Assembly: GCA_965221445.1 (NCBI GenBank)
Contig: CBDCSF010000013.1
Span: 1,116,001-1,180,000 of the forward strand
Length of the DNA: 64,000 bases
Direction: 5' to 3'
Origin: MPNP01 sp965221445
Lineage (GTDB): Bacteria > Pseudomonadota > Alphaproteobacteria > Rhodobacterales > Rhodobacteraceae
The position numbers and the translations under genes were made by a program. The notes beneath the pieces were generated by a model, which had not been told where the DNA came from, ran no database searches, and was given only the letters and a program-made list of their open reading frames with translations. Below are positions 27,573 through 37,152 of this stretch, in pieces. Every line of letters begins with the position of its first letter. Within the stretch, counting starts at the first letter, position 1.

Positions 27573-28409
27573 ATGGGAAAAAGAACCGTACTAATTACAG
27601 GATGTTCTTCTGGGATCGGATACGATGGTGCCGTGACTCTTTCCAAGAGGGGTTGGAGAGTTCTCGCAACCTGTCGGCAGGAAAAAGACTGTGATCGGTT
27701 ACAGGATTTGGGTCTCGAGAGTTTTGTTTTGGATTATTCTAAGCCTGAAAGTATTAAGGAGGGTTTTGATGAAGCAATGATCAGAACTGGCGGTTCACTT
27801 TACGGATTATTCAATAATGGTGCCCATGGTCTGATGGCAGCAGTTGAAGATATTCCGGTTGAAGCACTGAGGGATATTTTTGAAGTCAACTTTTTTGGTT
27901 ATCATGAACTGACCAAACTCGTTATACCGATTATGAGAAAGCAGGGATATGGAAGAATCGTTCAAAATTCTTCAATTCTGGGCTTTACCGGATTACCATG
28001 GCGAGGAGCATATAATTCCACCAAATTTGCACTGGAGGGCTTGACTGAGACCCTTAGAATTGAACTTATAAATACCGATATTCATTTATCTCTTATTCAA
28101 CCTGGGCCGATTGCCACTAGGATCCGGATCAATACCCGCAAGCATTTTGAAAAATGGATTGATTGGGAATCTTCACCATTAGTTGAGGATTATCAGACAC
28201 GCCTTATTCCAAGATTGTATGAAGATAACGGAAAAAAGGATGCTTTTGAATTACCAGCCTCAGCAGTTACCAAGGTTCTTATTCATGCCCTGGAAGCAAA
28301 ACGGCCAAAAGCAAAATACCGAGTAACCGTCCCAACACATTTTATGGCATTTTTGAAACGGGTTCTTCCGACGAGTGCGGTTGATAAAATCTTGGCCAAA
28401 CAATTGTAG
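27573..28409 (+). CDS. Short-chain dehydrogenase/reductase
   Basis: A 278-residue classical SDR. The cofactor loop is TGCSSGIG (about 8-15), LFNNGAHG corresponds to NNAG, catalytic Ser lies in QNSSILG, and the Tyr-Lys pair in AYNSTK. Substrate is unknown; the C-terminus (VTVPTHFMAFLKRVLPTSAVDKI) is like retinol/steroid dehydrogenase-type SDRs. The HIG1-like gene follows by 8 nt. An inverted repeat lies upstream. Confidence 0.8.
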   Translation: MGKRTVLITGCSSGIGYDGAVTLSKRGWRVLATCRQEKDCDRLQDLGLESFVLDYSKPESIKEGFDEAMIRTGGSLYGLFNNGAHGLMAAVEDIPVEALRDIFEVNFFGYHELTKLVIPIMRKQGYGRIVQNSSILGFTGLPWRGAYNSTKFALEGLTETLRIELINTDIHLSLIQPGPIATRIRINTRKHFEKWIDWESSPLVEDYQTRLIPRLYEDNGKKDAFELPASAVTKVLIHALEAKRPKAKYRVTVPTHFMAFLKRVLPTSAVDKILAKQL

Positions 28410-28417
28410 AGGATAAC

Positions 28418-28606
28418 GTGAAGGGCATAATTATTGGTGCAGCCCTATTGTTTGTACTCATAGTACTATTGGTAGGAATAATCGGATTTGCGGCAGATAC
28501 AGAATTCAACCGCAAACACGGGAATAAATTGATGCGTTTGCGAGTGTTGTCCCAAGCCGTAGCAGTGATTTTAATTATCCTATTTGTAATGTTGGATGGC
28601 GATTGA
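28418..28606 (+). CDS. Small two-helix membrane protein (HIG1-like)
   Basis: 62 residues with two hydrophobic helices (about 3-25 and 45-58) joined by a basic loop (NRKHGNKLMRLRV). This resembles the HIG_1_N/twin-transmembrane proteins often found next to the cobalamin adenosyltransferase gene in alphaproteobacteria. GTG start with AGAGGA 5 nt upstream. Role unknown here; HIG1 relatives associate with respiratory oxidases. Confidence 0.65.
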   Translation: MKGIIIGAALLFVLIVLLVGIIGFAADTEFNRKHGNKLMRLRVLSQAVAVILIILFVMLDGD

Positions 28607-28613
28607 GGAACAT

Positions 28614-29189
28614 ATGGTCGTAATTAACAAAATCTATACCAAAACAGGAGACAAGGGTGAAACAGCTCTGGGGGATGGGTCAAGAGTTTCCAAGACATCA
28701 ATAAGGGTTGAGGCATATGGAGCAATTGATGAGTTGAATTCCATCGTTGGTTTGGCTGTATGTCATGCTGAGGGATCTCTCAAGGAAATGTTGCAGATAA
28801 TTCAAAATGATTTGTTTGATTTGGGAGCAGATTTGTGTGTACCCGAATCCACGTCCAGGAATACCGAATATCCCCCTCTAAGAATAGTGGAAAACCAAGT
28901 GGATCGTTTGGAGAAGGAAATAGATGAAGTTAATAAGGCTTTGACCCCTTTAAGAAGTTTCATACTTCCTGGAGGTACCCTCATTGCAGCCTATCTCCAC
29001 CAGTGTCGAACAGTTGCAAGGAGAGCTGAACGGTTGGCAGTCGGTTTGGCTGAAAACGAAGCTGTTAATTCCAGCGCCATAAAATACCTCAATCGGCTTT
29101 CGGACTGGTTTTTTGTAATGGCAAGAGTATCCAATAACTATGGCAAGGATGATATTTTATGGATTCCAGGTGCAAGTAGAAAAAATTAG
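28614..29189 (+). CDS. Cob(I)alamin adenosyltransferase, PduO type
   Basis: A 191-residue PduO-family enzyme. The ATP-binding N-terminus is YTKTGDKGETALGDGSRVSK. The family motif CRTVARRAERLAVGL is near residue 134, followed by LNRLSDWFFVMARV. It makes adenosylcobalamin from cob(I)alamin and ATP. ATG 28614 has GAGG 5 nt upstream and lies 7 nt after the HIG1-like stop, so I prefer it over an ATG at 28596 within that gene. Adenosylcobalamin users are not in the window. Confidence 0.88.
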   Translation: MVVINKIYTKTGDKGETALGDGSRVSKTSIRVEAYGAIDELNSIVGLAVCHAEGSLKEMLQIIQNDLFDLGADLCVPESTSRNTEYPPLRIVENQVDRLEKEIDEVNKALTPLRSFILPGGTLIAAYLHQCRTVARRAERLAVGLAENEAVNSSAIKYLNRLSDWFFVMARVSNNYGKDDILWIPGASRKN

Positions 29190-29278
29190 CACCATAATCT
29201 GTAAAATCTGAATTTTTTGCATAATTGGGAATCTTTAAGAGATATGAATTGAGGATTCCCTTTTTGAAAGGATTGTAA

Positions 29279-30040
29279 ATGAAGGTTCTTGTTCCTGTCA
29301 AAAGAGTGATTGATTACAATGTCAAGGTTCGGGTACAGACTGATGGTTCGGGAGTTGATCTGGCCAATGTCAAGATGTCCATGAATCCATTTGATGAAAT
29401 AGCTGTGGAAGAAGCGATACGCCTTAGAGAAGCTGGTAAGGCAGAAGAGGTAATTGCTGTATCCATTGGTGTACCCAAAGCTCAGCAAATTCTTCGATCG
29501 GCATTGGCCGTGGGAGCAGACCGGGCCATATTGATCCACGCTGCCGATGATCCTCATATAGATATTGAACCCTTGGCTGTAGCTAAACTTCTGAAAGCAG
29601 TTGTTGAAGAAGAAAAACCAGGATTGGTCTTAATGGGGAAACAGGCGATAGACAATGATATGAATGCTACGGGACAAATGCTCGCAGCACTCCTTGGTTA
29701 TCCTCAGGCAACTTTTTCTTCGGAGCTCACAGTAGAGGGAAATGAAGCTGTTGCAGTACGCGAAGTAGATGGAGGTTTACAGGTCGTAAAAATGCAACTG
29801 CCAGGGATCGTTACTGTTGACCTGAGAATGAATGAACCCAGATATCCTTCCCTTCCAAATATTCAAAAGGCCAAGAGAAAACCTTTTGAGACCAAAACAC
29901 CGGAAGATTATGGTGTAGATATCAGCAATCGACTGGAAATAGTCAAAACGGTTGAACCACCAACCAGGAAAGCTGGTGAAATCCTTTCTTCGGTTGGAGA
30001 TTTGATTGATAAGTTACAAAATGAAGCGGAGGTAATCTAA
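29279..30040 (+). CDS. etfB: Electron transfer flavoprotein beta subunit
   Basis: 253 residues. Hallmarks are MKVLVPVKRVIDYNVKVRV, VKMSMNPFDEIAVEEAIRL, and the signature VDLRMNEPRYPSLPNIQKAKRK. It binds AMP and forms a heterodimer with EtfA, passing electrons from acyl-CoA dehydrogenases to ETF-quinone oxidoreductase. A clear AAGGA site precedes the ATG. Stop and etfA start are adjacent. Confidence 0.94.
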   Translation: MKVLVPVKRVIDYNVKVRVQTDGSGVDLANVKMSMNPFDEIAVEEAIRLREAGKAEEVIAVSIGVPKAQQILRSALAVGADRAILIHAADDPHIDIEPLAVAKLLKAVVEEEKPGLVLMGKQAIDNDMNATGQMLAALLGYPQATFSSELTVEGNEAVAVREVDGGLQVVKMQLPGIVTVDLRMNEPRYPSLPNIQKAKRKPFETKTPEDYGVDISNRLEIVKTVEPPTRKAGEILSSVGDLIDKLQNEAEVI

Positions 30041-30979
30041 ATGGCAGTATTACTGTTGGCTGAATTGAACGGTTCGGACCTTGCTCAGGACCTTACGGCA
30101 AAAACTCTTACAGCAGCTCAGGAACTGGGAGAAATTACCGTGTTATGTGCTTCAGAATCCTGTTCCCCTGCAGCAGAACAGGCCAGCCGTTTGCAAGGTG
30201 TCTCCAAGGTAATCAAGGTCGAAAAATCCACTTTTGGAAATGGTCTTGCAGAACCCTTGGCTGACTTGATTGTCAACCTGTCGGACGATTATGATCATAT
30301 TGTAGGTCCGGCCTCTACCTATGCGCAGAACATTCTGCCCAGGGCAGCCGCTTTACTTGACTGCATGATGATCTCGGATATTTCCGGTATAGTTTCTGAT
30401 GACACATTCGAGCGACCGATTTATGCCGGGAATGCTGTCCAGACAGTTAAATCCCGGGATACGAAGAAAGTAATCACTATCCGAACTGCCGCCTTCCAGG
30501 CTTCAGAAGAAGGTAATTCTGCCCCAATTGAGGAGCTGCACCAAGATGTTGAAAACAATATCAGCGAATGGGTTGAAGATCGTGTGGCTTCCTCTGATAG
30601 ACCTGAACTCACTTCTGCTGGAATTGTCGTTTCCGGTGGTCGTGGAGTTGGTTCGGTTGAAGATTTTGAATTAATCTCCAAACTGGCCGATAAGCTTGGA
30701 GCCGCGGTTGGAGCTTCAAGAGCAGCTGTTGATTCAGGATATGCTCCAAATGATTGGCAAGTTGGTCAGACAGGAAAGGTAGTTGCGCCTAATCTTTATA
30801 TTGCAGTTGGGATTTCGGGAGCGATTCAGCATCTTGCCGGTATGAAAGATTCAAAAATCATTGTTGCCATTAACAAGGATGAGGATGCCCCGATATTTCA
30901 GGTTGCCGATTATGGCGTGGTAGCTGATCTGTTCCAGGCGGTACCTGAGTTGATCGAAAAACTTGATAAAATTCAATAA
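30041..30979 (+). CDS. etfA: Electron transfer flavoprotein alpha subunit
   Basis: 312 residues. The C-terminal FAD domain has VVSGGRGVGSVEDF (about 194-207), GASRAAVDSGYAPNDWQVGQTGK and IAVGISGAIQHLAGMKDSKIIVAINKDEDAPIF, all diagnostic of EtfA. It begins directly after etfB. It carries the flavin that is reduced by acyl-CoA or dimethylglycine-type dehydrogenases. Confidence 0.95.
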   Translation: MAVLLLAELNGSDLAQDLTAKTLTAAQELGEITVLCASESCSPAAEQASRLQGVSKVIKVEKSTFGNGLAEPLADLIVNLSDDYDHIVGPASTYAQNILPRAAALLDCMMISDISGIVSDDTFERPIYAGNAVQTVKSRDTKKVITIRTAAFQASEEGNSAPIEELHQDVENNISEWVEDRVASSDRPELTSAGIVVSGGRGVGSVEDFELISKLADKLGAAVGASRAAVDSGYAPNDWQVGQTGKVVAPNLYIAVGISGAIQHLAGMKDSKIIVAINKDEDAPIFQVADYGVVADLFQAVPELIEKLDKIQ

Positions 30980-31076
30980 CCCGGTGTACTCCAACCCAGT
31001 AGGATAATCTCAGAAACCGGAACGTCGGATTTGTCTCAGCATCTGTAAACACCTTTCCTAATTTTTTAATTTTTTC

Positions 31077-31126
31077 TTGACAAGGTAAAATTACATCATA
31101 AATCTAATTCCGACTAAATTACTCGG
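31077..31126 (+). promoter_or_regulatory. Promoter and palindromic operator before the iron-binding protein gene
   Basis: TTGACA (31077-31082) is a perfect -35. The -10 is weaker, near TAAATC at about 31099. Downstream, at 31110-31126, lies a 17-nt near-perfect palindrome of the form CCGANTAANTTANTCGG. It falls between the promoter and the ATG at 31141 and would suit a repressor. The promoter consensus and the symmetry are seen; iron control is inferred from the gene. Confidence 0.5.
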
Positions 31127-31140
31127 AAAAGGAAAATAGT

Positions 31141-32160
31141 ATGAGAATTTTACAAAATATAAGCGTGATCACATGGAGTGTGATAATAACTACATTGGGG
31201 TTCCAGGTAACCCAAGCCGATGAAGTCAACATCTACTCCTACAGACAGCCGGAATTAATTCAGCCATTACTAGATGAATTTACGAAACAAACTTCTATAG
31301 AAACCAACACCATATTCTTGAACAAGGGTATGATTGCCAGACTGGAACTGGAGGGAGAAAGATCACCAGCAGATGTTATTCTAACTACAGATATTTCTCG
31401 ACTGCAGAATCTGGTTAATGCCGGGGTCACCCAGCAAGTTGAATCAAATACTCTGGAACAGAATATTCCTGCAAATTTCAGGGATCCTGAAAACAAATGG
31501 TTTGCCCTGACACTTCGGGCAAGGATTGTTTATGCTTCTAAGGAAAGGGTCCCGGAAACGGCTTTGACCTACGAGGAATTGGCTAATCCAGAGTGGAATG
31601 ATAGGATTTGTACCAGATCTGGAACCCATGCTTACAATCTTGCCCTCACTTCTTCCGTTATCGCTCACCACGGGATGGATAATGCCAAGGCATGGTTGCA
31701 AGGCATCAAGGGTAATCTTGCTCGCAAGCCACAAGGGAACGACCGTGCCCAGGTAAAAGCCATTTGGGCTGGAGAATGCGATATCTCGCTAGGAAACACC
31801 TATTATATGGGCCTAATGTTATCCAATGATGAACAAAAGGCCTGGGCTGATGCCGTTCGCATTATTTTCCCCCGTTTTGAGAATGGTGGAACACACGTGA
31901 ATGTCTCCGGGATGGCACTAGCCAAGCATTCTCCCAACAGGGACAATGCATTGAAGTTGATGGAGTTTTTGTCATCACAGGAAGCCCAAAAGATTTATGC
32001 CGAGGTTAACCATGAATATCCGGTCCGCCCGGATGTAGACATTTCCCCGGTTGTAAAAAGTTGGGGAACCTTTGAACCGGATGATATAAACCTTGATAAG
32101 ATTGGTGCCTTCCGCGAACAGGCTCTTCAAATTGCCAACGAAATTGACTATGACGGTTAA
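31141..32160 (+). CDS. Ferric iron ABC transporter substrate-binding protein (FutA/FbpA-like)
   Basis: 339 residues with a cleavable signal peptide (hydrophobic core to about residue 26, then DEVNIYSYRQPEL). The FbpA/FutA family shows in NIYSYRQPELIQPLL, SPADVILTTDISRL, GECDISLGNTYYMGLM (paired Tyr ligands) and NVSGMALAKHSPN. It binds Fe3+ in the periplasm. No permease or ATPase gene follows, so the partner subunits are elsewhere. A palindrome lies in its leader, suggesting iron-dependent repression. Confidence 0.82.
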   Translation: MRILQNISVITWSVIITTLGFQVTQADEVNIYSYRQPELIQPLLDEFTKQTSIETNTIFLNKGMIARLELEGERSPADVILTTDISRLQNLVNAGVTQQVESNTLEQNIPANFRDPENKWFALTLRARIVYASKERVPETALTYEELANPEWNDRICTRSGTHAYNLALTSSVIAHHGMDNAKAWLQGIKGNLARKPQGNDRAQVKAIWAGECDISLGNTYYMGLMLSNDEQKAWADAVRIIFPRFENGGTHVNVSGMALAKHSPNRDNALKLMEFLSSQEAQKIYAEVNHEYPVRPDVDISPVVKSWGTFEPDDINLDKIGAFREQALQIANEIDYDG

Positions 32161-32246
32161 TTTTAGAAGACACAAAATTATAGGGATTTTGTTCTATTAA
32201 AGAACGGCTTTCCATAGTCCAACTCAATTGGAGGTGGGGGTCTATC

Positions 32247-32738
32247 TTACCCCCACTCTTCATTTGGAATTTCACTTCTTAACATTTCCATTATTCCAAA
32301 TGCCTTAATACCAAAAGCCTGACAGGCAGTTGGGATTTTACGGTTTGGGCGTTTTGCAGTTGTTTCTTCACATACAACTATACATACTGGAACATCCAGT
32401 ACTCCACTCAGAGCCAGTGCAATAACATGAGGGTCAGCCTTTTCCTTATTTTTTCTCACACCTACCATAGATGGAAAGGCATCTGAGATTTCATTGACAC
32501 ATCTAATGTAGTCTAAATCAGTCTTTTGATTCTCAATAATTTCCCCTTTGTTTATCGTCAGCCACGAACTAACGAGGGGTTCAACCCTATTCAATTCATC
32601 AAACACCTGTGATCTGGACTTTAACCTTCCTTCATTCAAAAGATTTGTCAGTAAATACAGTATCCGGTTGCTTTTCGAATGTTTGGAAACTAACAGCCAA
32701 CTAGATGTATCTACAATATAGATACATTTATCTGGCAC
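32247..32738 (-). CDS. PIN-domain (DUF4411-type) protein, candidate toxin
   Basis: 163 residues. The N-terminus IYIVDTSSWL carries the first acidic residue of a PIN nuclease. ADPHVIALAL, with the later Asp, and VCIVVCEETTAKRPNRKIPTAC are typical of DUF4411 proteins. PIN toxins cut RNA. It overlaps the upstream HTH/ImmA gene by 11 nt on the same strand, a predicted toxin-antitoxin layout. No direct evidence of toxicity; the acidic set is Asp10, an internal Glu and Asp ~104. Confidence 0.72.
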   Translation of the reverse strand: MPDKCIYIVDTSSWLLVSKHSKSNRILYLLTNLLNEGRLKSRSQVFDELNRVEPLVSSWLTINKGEIIENQKTDLDYIRCVNEISDAFPSMVGVRKNKEKADPHVIALALSGVLDVPVCIVVCEETTAKRPNRKIPTACQAFGIKAFGIMEMLRSEIPNEEWG

Positions 32739-33900
32739 TATACACTTTCGCTCTTAAATCTACTTCACTGCGAACACGATCATAATATTTCGGTTTGATA
32801 TCTGTTATATCGTGAACATCAATCTCGTCTAGTAAACCACGGTCAAAAGCTCCCAACATTACTCTGATAAGATTCCCTCCATTACGGTTCACTAGTTTTT
32901 GATGGTGCTGAACCCTACCAAATCGTTTTCGTATATTCTGCTTTGTCAACTTTTGATGAACTTTTTTCCCGAAGCCCGATGGGGCATTTTCAGTATTCTC
33001 CAAGTGGTAGGCAACTGAGGTTAACGAAGAGTGGAAAGTTCTTGCAAGAGTCTTAACATCAGATTCAGATGGTCGGCCTAGAAACCCTATTTCCCTGCAC
33101 TTCAAGTTGAATTCCTTGCGTGGCATTAAAAAGAAGGCTGCAAAGGAGTTGCATGCTGCCTCTATTTTGCTGGAGCGTCCATGATCACTCAGCACAGTTT
33201 GACGCATCATAATGTGACAATATTCATGCAGTAAACCAAAAGTACGTGCAGGGTAATCCTGGTCAAATGCACTTTCATTGCTGTTTAGAAAAATATAGGG
33301 TATTTGATTATCGTCATTAATGGCAAAACCTCTGCAATTGTCACTATCACCTAGGTTAGCAACTGTAACAAACACTCCTTGCGCTTCAACAATATTACGA
33401 AAAACCCAAAATGCGTCGCGAGGAGTTTTGAGGTCAATCTGTTCTTGTACGGTAAAACCGATTCTATGTCGCTCAGCATTGGCGACAGACTCGATATCTT
33501 CATACGTAGATATCTGAGGAATCAATGTGCTGTCAAAGAAAAGGTCGGGAGCAGCGTTTTTTAAATCGTAAAGTGCTTCAATTGTTTCAAATGCACTATC
33601 TATAGCGATTCGAAGTTTATGAGAGAATCTAGGGGGTGCACCTTTGAATGTCCTATGATCAATTACTGCTAGGAGATGCTCCCTTGGACGTGGTTTGGAC
33701 ATGAGCAGGCTAGCAAGAGGTACATCGTACTTTGATGCCATTTTTTTCAGAAGAGTGAGGTTTGGTTTTACATCACCTTTTTCAAGTTTGGTCAGCCTCT
33801 CAGATGGAACTTTTAAGAGTTCAGAAGCTTCATCCAAGGACAAGCATCGATCTTTGCGAGCCCAATTTAGAACACTTCCATTTACAGGGATTTCTACCAT
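32728..33900 (-). CDS. XRE-HTH / ImmA-IrrE metallopeptidase fusion, candidate antitoxin
   Basis: 390 residues. An N-terminal helix-turn-helix (about 9-64; LSLDEASELLKVPSERLTKLEKG) is followed by an ImmA/IrrE (COG2856) zinc peptidase domain with LLHEYCHIMM (HExxH, about 226) and a downstream Glu in SKIEAACNSFAAFFLMP. In known families such proteins repress a promoter and are inactivated by self or target proteolysis. It precedes and overlaps the PIN gene, so the pair probably forms a type-II-like module. No terminator separates the two. Confidence 0.75.
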   Translation of the reverse strand: MVEIPVNGSVLNWARKDRCLSLDEASELLKVPSERLTKLEKGDVKPNLTLLKKMASKYDVPLASLLMSKPRPREHLLAVIDHRTFKGAPPRFSHKLRIAIDSAFETIEALYDLKNAAPDLFFDSTLIPQISTYEDIESVANAERHRIGFTVQEQIDLKTPRDAFWVFRNIVEAQGVFVTVANLGDSDNCRGFAINDDNQIPYIFLNSNESAFDQDYPARTFGLLHEYCHIMMRQTVLSDHGRSSKIEAACNSFAAFFLMPRKEFNLKCREIGFLGRPSESDVKTLARTFHSSLTSVAYHLENTENAPSGFGKKVHQKLTKQNIRKRFGRVQHHQKLVNRNGGNLIRVMLGAFDRGLLDEIDVHDITDIKPKYYDRVRSEVDLRAKVYSAR

Positions 33901-34254
33901 TGGAATTTAACCCGATTCATAATTCTTCTGCCTGGAGTGAACTGTTATTTAATAGTGCAAGAATAAGATTGTTATATATTGCCTGTTAGCAATTCGGGCA
34001 AAATAAATCAAAAAACACAAAAATGTTCGCACCTCTCCCAACCTATGATATAAATTTGTGTCGATAGTTTAATTTGCAAGGAGAGCATTTCTTAACTTAA
34101 CCCTCGTATCTTTATCCACAATCAAATTCGGTAAAAATTACATTCCAAAGTAAAACTACTTCAAATAGTTTAAGGGGTAATTTACAATAAAGTGTAGCTA
34201 AACCAGCTTCTAATAAATGTGAATTACGAGTTACCCTAAGGAATCGTATCATTA
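33901..34254. other. Intergenic region between the HTH-ImmA gene and parC
   Basis: A 354-nt AT-rich divergent gap that must hold promoters for both flanking genes. I see no gene, RNA or convincing operator. AAGGA at about 34238-34242 serves parC. Confidence 0.5.
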
Positions 34255-36480
34255 ATGGCAAAAAACCTATTTGATCAGTTCCCCTCCCAGGATATCCCCC
34301 TGAGTGAGGCTATCAGTGAGCGATACCTCCAGTATGCTCTTTCAACAATCATGCACAGGGCGTTACCAGATGCACGTGATGGTTTGAAACCTGTTCAGAG
34401 AAGAATTCTATATGCCATGCAGGAACTCAAATTGAGTTCTACCAGTGGATTTCGGAAATCTGCCAAAATTTCCGGAGATGTCATGGGCAATTACCACCCC
34501 CATGGGGAGCAGGCCATCTATGATGCACTCGCAAGAATGGCACAGGATTTCAACCTCAGATATCCACTGATCAACGGGCAAGGAAATTTCGGCAATATTG
34601 ATGGTGATAAACCTGCGTCTTCAAGATATACCGAAGCTAGATTGACAACCTTCGCGGAAAGCTTGTTGGTAGGTTTAAATGAAGATTCTGTCGATTTTCG
34701 CCCCAACTACGATGACACTCTGGAAGAACCTGTTCTATTACCCTCCTCCTTTCCCAATCTTCTTGCCAATGGTTCAACGGGAATTGCCGTTGGGATGGCT
34801 GCCAATGTTCCCCCACATAATATCATTGAGCTCTGCAACACCTGTATACATTTAATACGATTCCCAGATCCTCCCATAAAAACACGAATGTCAAAACTTC
34901 CGGGACCGGATTTTCCTACCGGGGGAATTATAGTAAGTACAAGGGATCAAATTGAAAAAGCCTATTTGGCTGGTAAGGGGCAAATTAGGATAAGGGCAAA
35001 GTGGGAAGTTGAACGCCTGGAACGTAACCAATGGCAGATTATTGTTTCAGAAATCCCTTATCAGGTCCAGAAATCAAAACTCATTGAGAGTTTAGCCAAA
35101 CTGGTTCAAAACAAAAAGACCCAGCTACTTGCTGATGTCAGAGATGAATCCACGGAAGAAATCCGGATAGTTCTTGAGCCGAAAACCCGTAAAATTGAAC
35201 CTGAAACCCTGATGGAAGCGATATTCAAATTAACTGAAATGGAATCTCGTTTCTCCATGAATTTAAACGTACTGATTGATGGGCAACGGCCCAAGGTCTG
35301 TGATCCATGGGAAATACTGAGGGCCTTCCTAAACCATCGTTTGGTAATCCTCAAAAGAAGGACTCGCTTCAGAATCAGCAAAATTGATCACCGCCTCACC
35401 CTTTTGGAAGGATACCTCGTAGCCTTTTTGAATCTTGATCGAGTGATAGAAATAATTCGGTACGAGGACAAGCCGAAGGACCAATTGATCAAGGAATTTG
35501 AATTACTTGAAGTTCAAGCCGAAGCTATTTTGAACATGCGGTTGAGAAGTCTTAGAAAACTAGAGGAAATTGAACTGCAAAATGAGCAAACCAAACTCAC
35601 CAGGGAAAGGTGTGAATTGGACGATCTACTCAACAGTGAAGATTTGCAAAAGAACAAGATCACAGAAGAACTGAAGGAAATCAAAGGAATATTCATGAAA
35701 GACCCAGCTTGTAAAAGAAGAACGGGGTTTTCTGATCTGTCAGATTCCACTGATTTCGAGTTGGAGGATGTCATTGAAGGCGAGCCAGTTACCGTCATCT
35801 GCTCTGAACTGGGCTGGATTAGACTTTTCAGGGGGCATGTGCCCTTTGAACAGGATTTCAAGTTTAGGGATGGTGATTCATTGAAATTTGCCCTCCATGG
35901 ACAATCAACTGATAAATTGATCATTTTTGGTTCCAATGGCAGGTTTTATTCTTTGGCCGCATCATCTATACCCGGAGGAAGAGGTTTGGGTGAACCAATA
36001 CGATTGATGATGGATCTGCCCAATGAAATTGAAATCCAGGCATTGTTATTCCATGACCCTGAGCGACAATTGGTTGTAGCTTCGGAGAAAGGATATGGTT
36101 TTATAGTCGATGAAACCGAAGTACTGGCTTTGACCAAGATGGGAAAACAGATTTTGAATCTCAAAAAGGGAGATTTGGGAAAATCATGTGTTCCAGCAGA
36201 TGGTGACCATCTCGCCATAGTTGGGGAGAATAGGAAAATGCTGGTAATTCCTCTGACTGATCTTCCAGTACAGGTAAAAGGAACCGGTGTTCGTTTACAA
36301 AATTTTCAGAGATCTCGCTTGTCAGATATAAAATCCTTTAATTTGGAAGAAGGATTGTTCTGGAAAGACCCCAAAGGAAATCCCCGGCAGGCAAAGGAAA
36401 TTGAAAAATGGATTGGCAAACGAGGGGGTAAGGGGTTGAAAGCACCTTATGGCTTCCCAAGGAAAAATATTTTCTCGTAA
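34255..36480 (+). CDS. parC: DNA topoisomerase IV subunit A
   Basis: A 741-residue type IIA subunit, normal for ParC. The catalytic Tyr is in SSRYTEARLT (about 122-131), preceded by GQGNFGNIDGD. The quinolone-region helix reads YHPHGEQAIYDAL, with Gln where E. coli ParC has Ser80 and Asp where it has Glu84. The C-terminal part shows degenerate beta-pinwheel repeats (SSIPGGRGLGEP). It decatenates replicated chromosomes with ParE, which is not here. A Gln at that site is also known in other alphaproteobacterial ParC. Confidence 0.92.
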   Translation: MAKNLFDQFPSQDIPLSEAISERYLQYALSTIMHRALPDARDGLKPVQRRILYAMQELKLSSTSGFRKSAKISGDVMGNYHPHGEQAIYDALARMAQDFNLRYPLINGQGNFGNIDGDKPASSRYTEARLTTFAESLLVGLNEDSVDFRPNYDDTLEEPVLLPSSFPNLLANGSTGIAVGMAANVPPHNIIELCNTCIHLIRFPDPPIKTRMSKLPGPDFPTGGIIVSTRDQIEKAYLAGKGQIRIRAKWEVERLERNQWQIIVSEIPYQVQKSKLIESLAKLVQNKKTQLLADVRDESTEEIRIVLEPKTRKIEPETLMEAIFKLTEMESRFSMNLNVLIDGQRPKVCDPWEILRAFLNHRLVILKRRTRFRISKIDHRLTLLEGYLVAFLNLDRVIEIIRYEDKPKDQLIKEFELLEVQAEAILNMRLRSLRKLEEIELQNEQTKLTRERCELDDLLNSEDLQKNKITEELKEIKGIFMKDPACKRRTGFSDLSDSTDFELEDVIEGEPVTVICSELGWIRLFRGHVPFEQDFKFRDGDSLKFALHGQSTDKLIIFGSNGRFYSLAASSIPGGRGLGEPIRLMMDLPNEIEIQALLFHDPERQLVVASEKGYGFIVDETEVLALTKMGKQILNLKKGDLGKSCVPADGDHLAIVGENRKMLVIPLTDLPVQVKGTGVRLQNFQRSRLSDIKSFNLEEGLFWKDPKGNPRQAKEIEKWIGKRGGKGLKAPYGFPRKNIFS

Positions 36481-36519
36481 CCGTTTCCAGTGACCTAGAA
36501 GAAAAGGAGCGATGGTGTT

Positions 36520-37152
36520 GTGAACCGTAAACTTGATCTTGGAGATGCCTATAATTTGGGCAAACCGGCCGATCATGTCAAATATTATGACGAAATGGCC
36601 CACTCATATGATGATGAGTTTGTAGTTGAGCACAAATATATCTATCCACAAATTGTTGGACAGCATTTTCTGAACTTTTCAACTCCAAAAGACCAGCCCA
36701 TAGCTGATCTTGGATGTGGGACAGGTCTTGTGGCTGAGCCTTTAGCTTGCAGAAATTTGACCATTGATGGTTTTGATATTTCACCGGAAATGATTTGTAA
36801 AGCCAGAGAAAAAAACATTTATCGGGATCTACAGGTAACCGATCTCACAAAATCCATTGAACATCGCCTTGGCAAATATGGAGGCTTGGTCAGTTGTGGA
36901 ACCTTTACCTTGGGCCATTTAGGGCCCCCTGCTTTGGAAAACTGTTTGAGGTTGACAAAATCAGAAGCCTTTTGTGTTATTGGGATAAACTCCCTTCACT
37001 TCCAAAATGAAGGATTCGAAGATTATTTCAACGAGACCTTTAGAAAGGGAAAAATTTCCAGGCCAAACATCAAGGAGGTACCAATATACGAAGGAAAAAT
37101 CAGCAAGGACCCAATTCAAATCGGTAAATTGGTGGATTTCAGAATACACTGA
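36520..37152 (+). CDS. Class I SAM-dependent methyltransferase
   Basis: 210 residues. Motif I is IADLGCGTGLVAEPLA (about 65-80), then IDGFDISPEMICKAREK, typical of small-molecule methyltransferases of the Methyltransf_11/25 kind. The N-terminus YYDEMAHSYDDEF is common to this group. Substrate unknown. GTG 36520 has AAGGAG upstream, 39 nt after parC. Confidence 0.75.
   Translation: MNRKLDLGDAYNLGKPADHVKYYDEMAHSYDDEFVVEHKYIYPQIVGQHFLNFSTPKDQPIADLGCGTGLVAEPLACRNLTIDGFDISPEMICKAREKNIYRDLQVTDLTKSIEHRLGKYGGLVSCGTFTLGHLGPPALENCLRLTKSEAFCVIGINSLHFQNEGFEDYFNETFRKGKISRPNIKEVPIYEGKISKDPIQIGKLVDFRIH

Noticed and set aside
34255..36480. Gln at the ParC Ser80 position as acquired quinolone resistance
   Set aside because: Gln here is, as far as I recall, common in alphaproteobacterial ParC, so it need not be a mutation.
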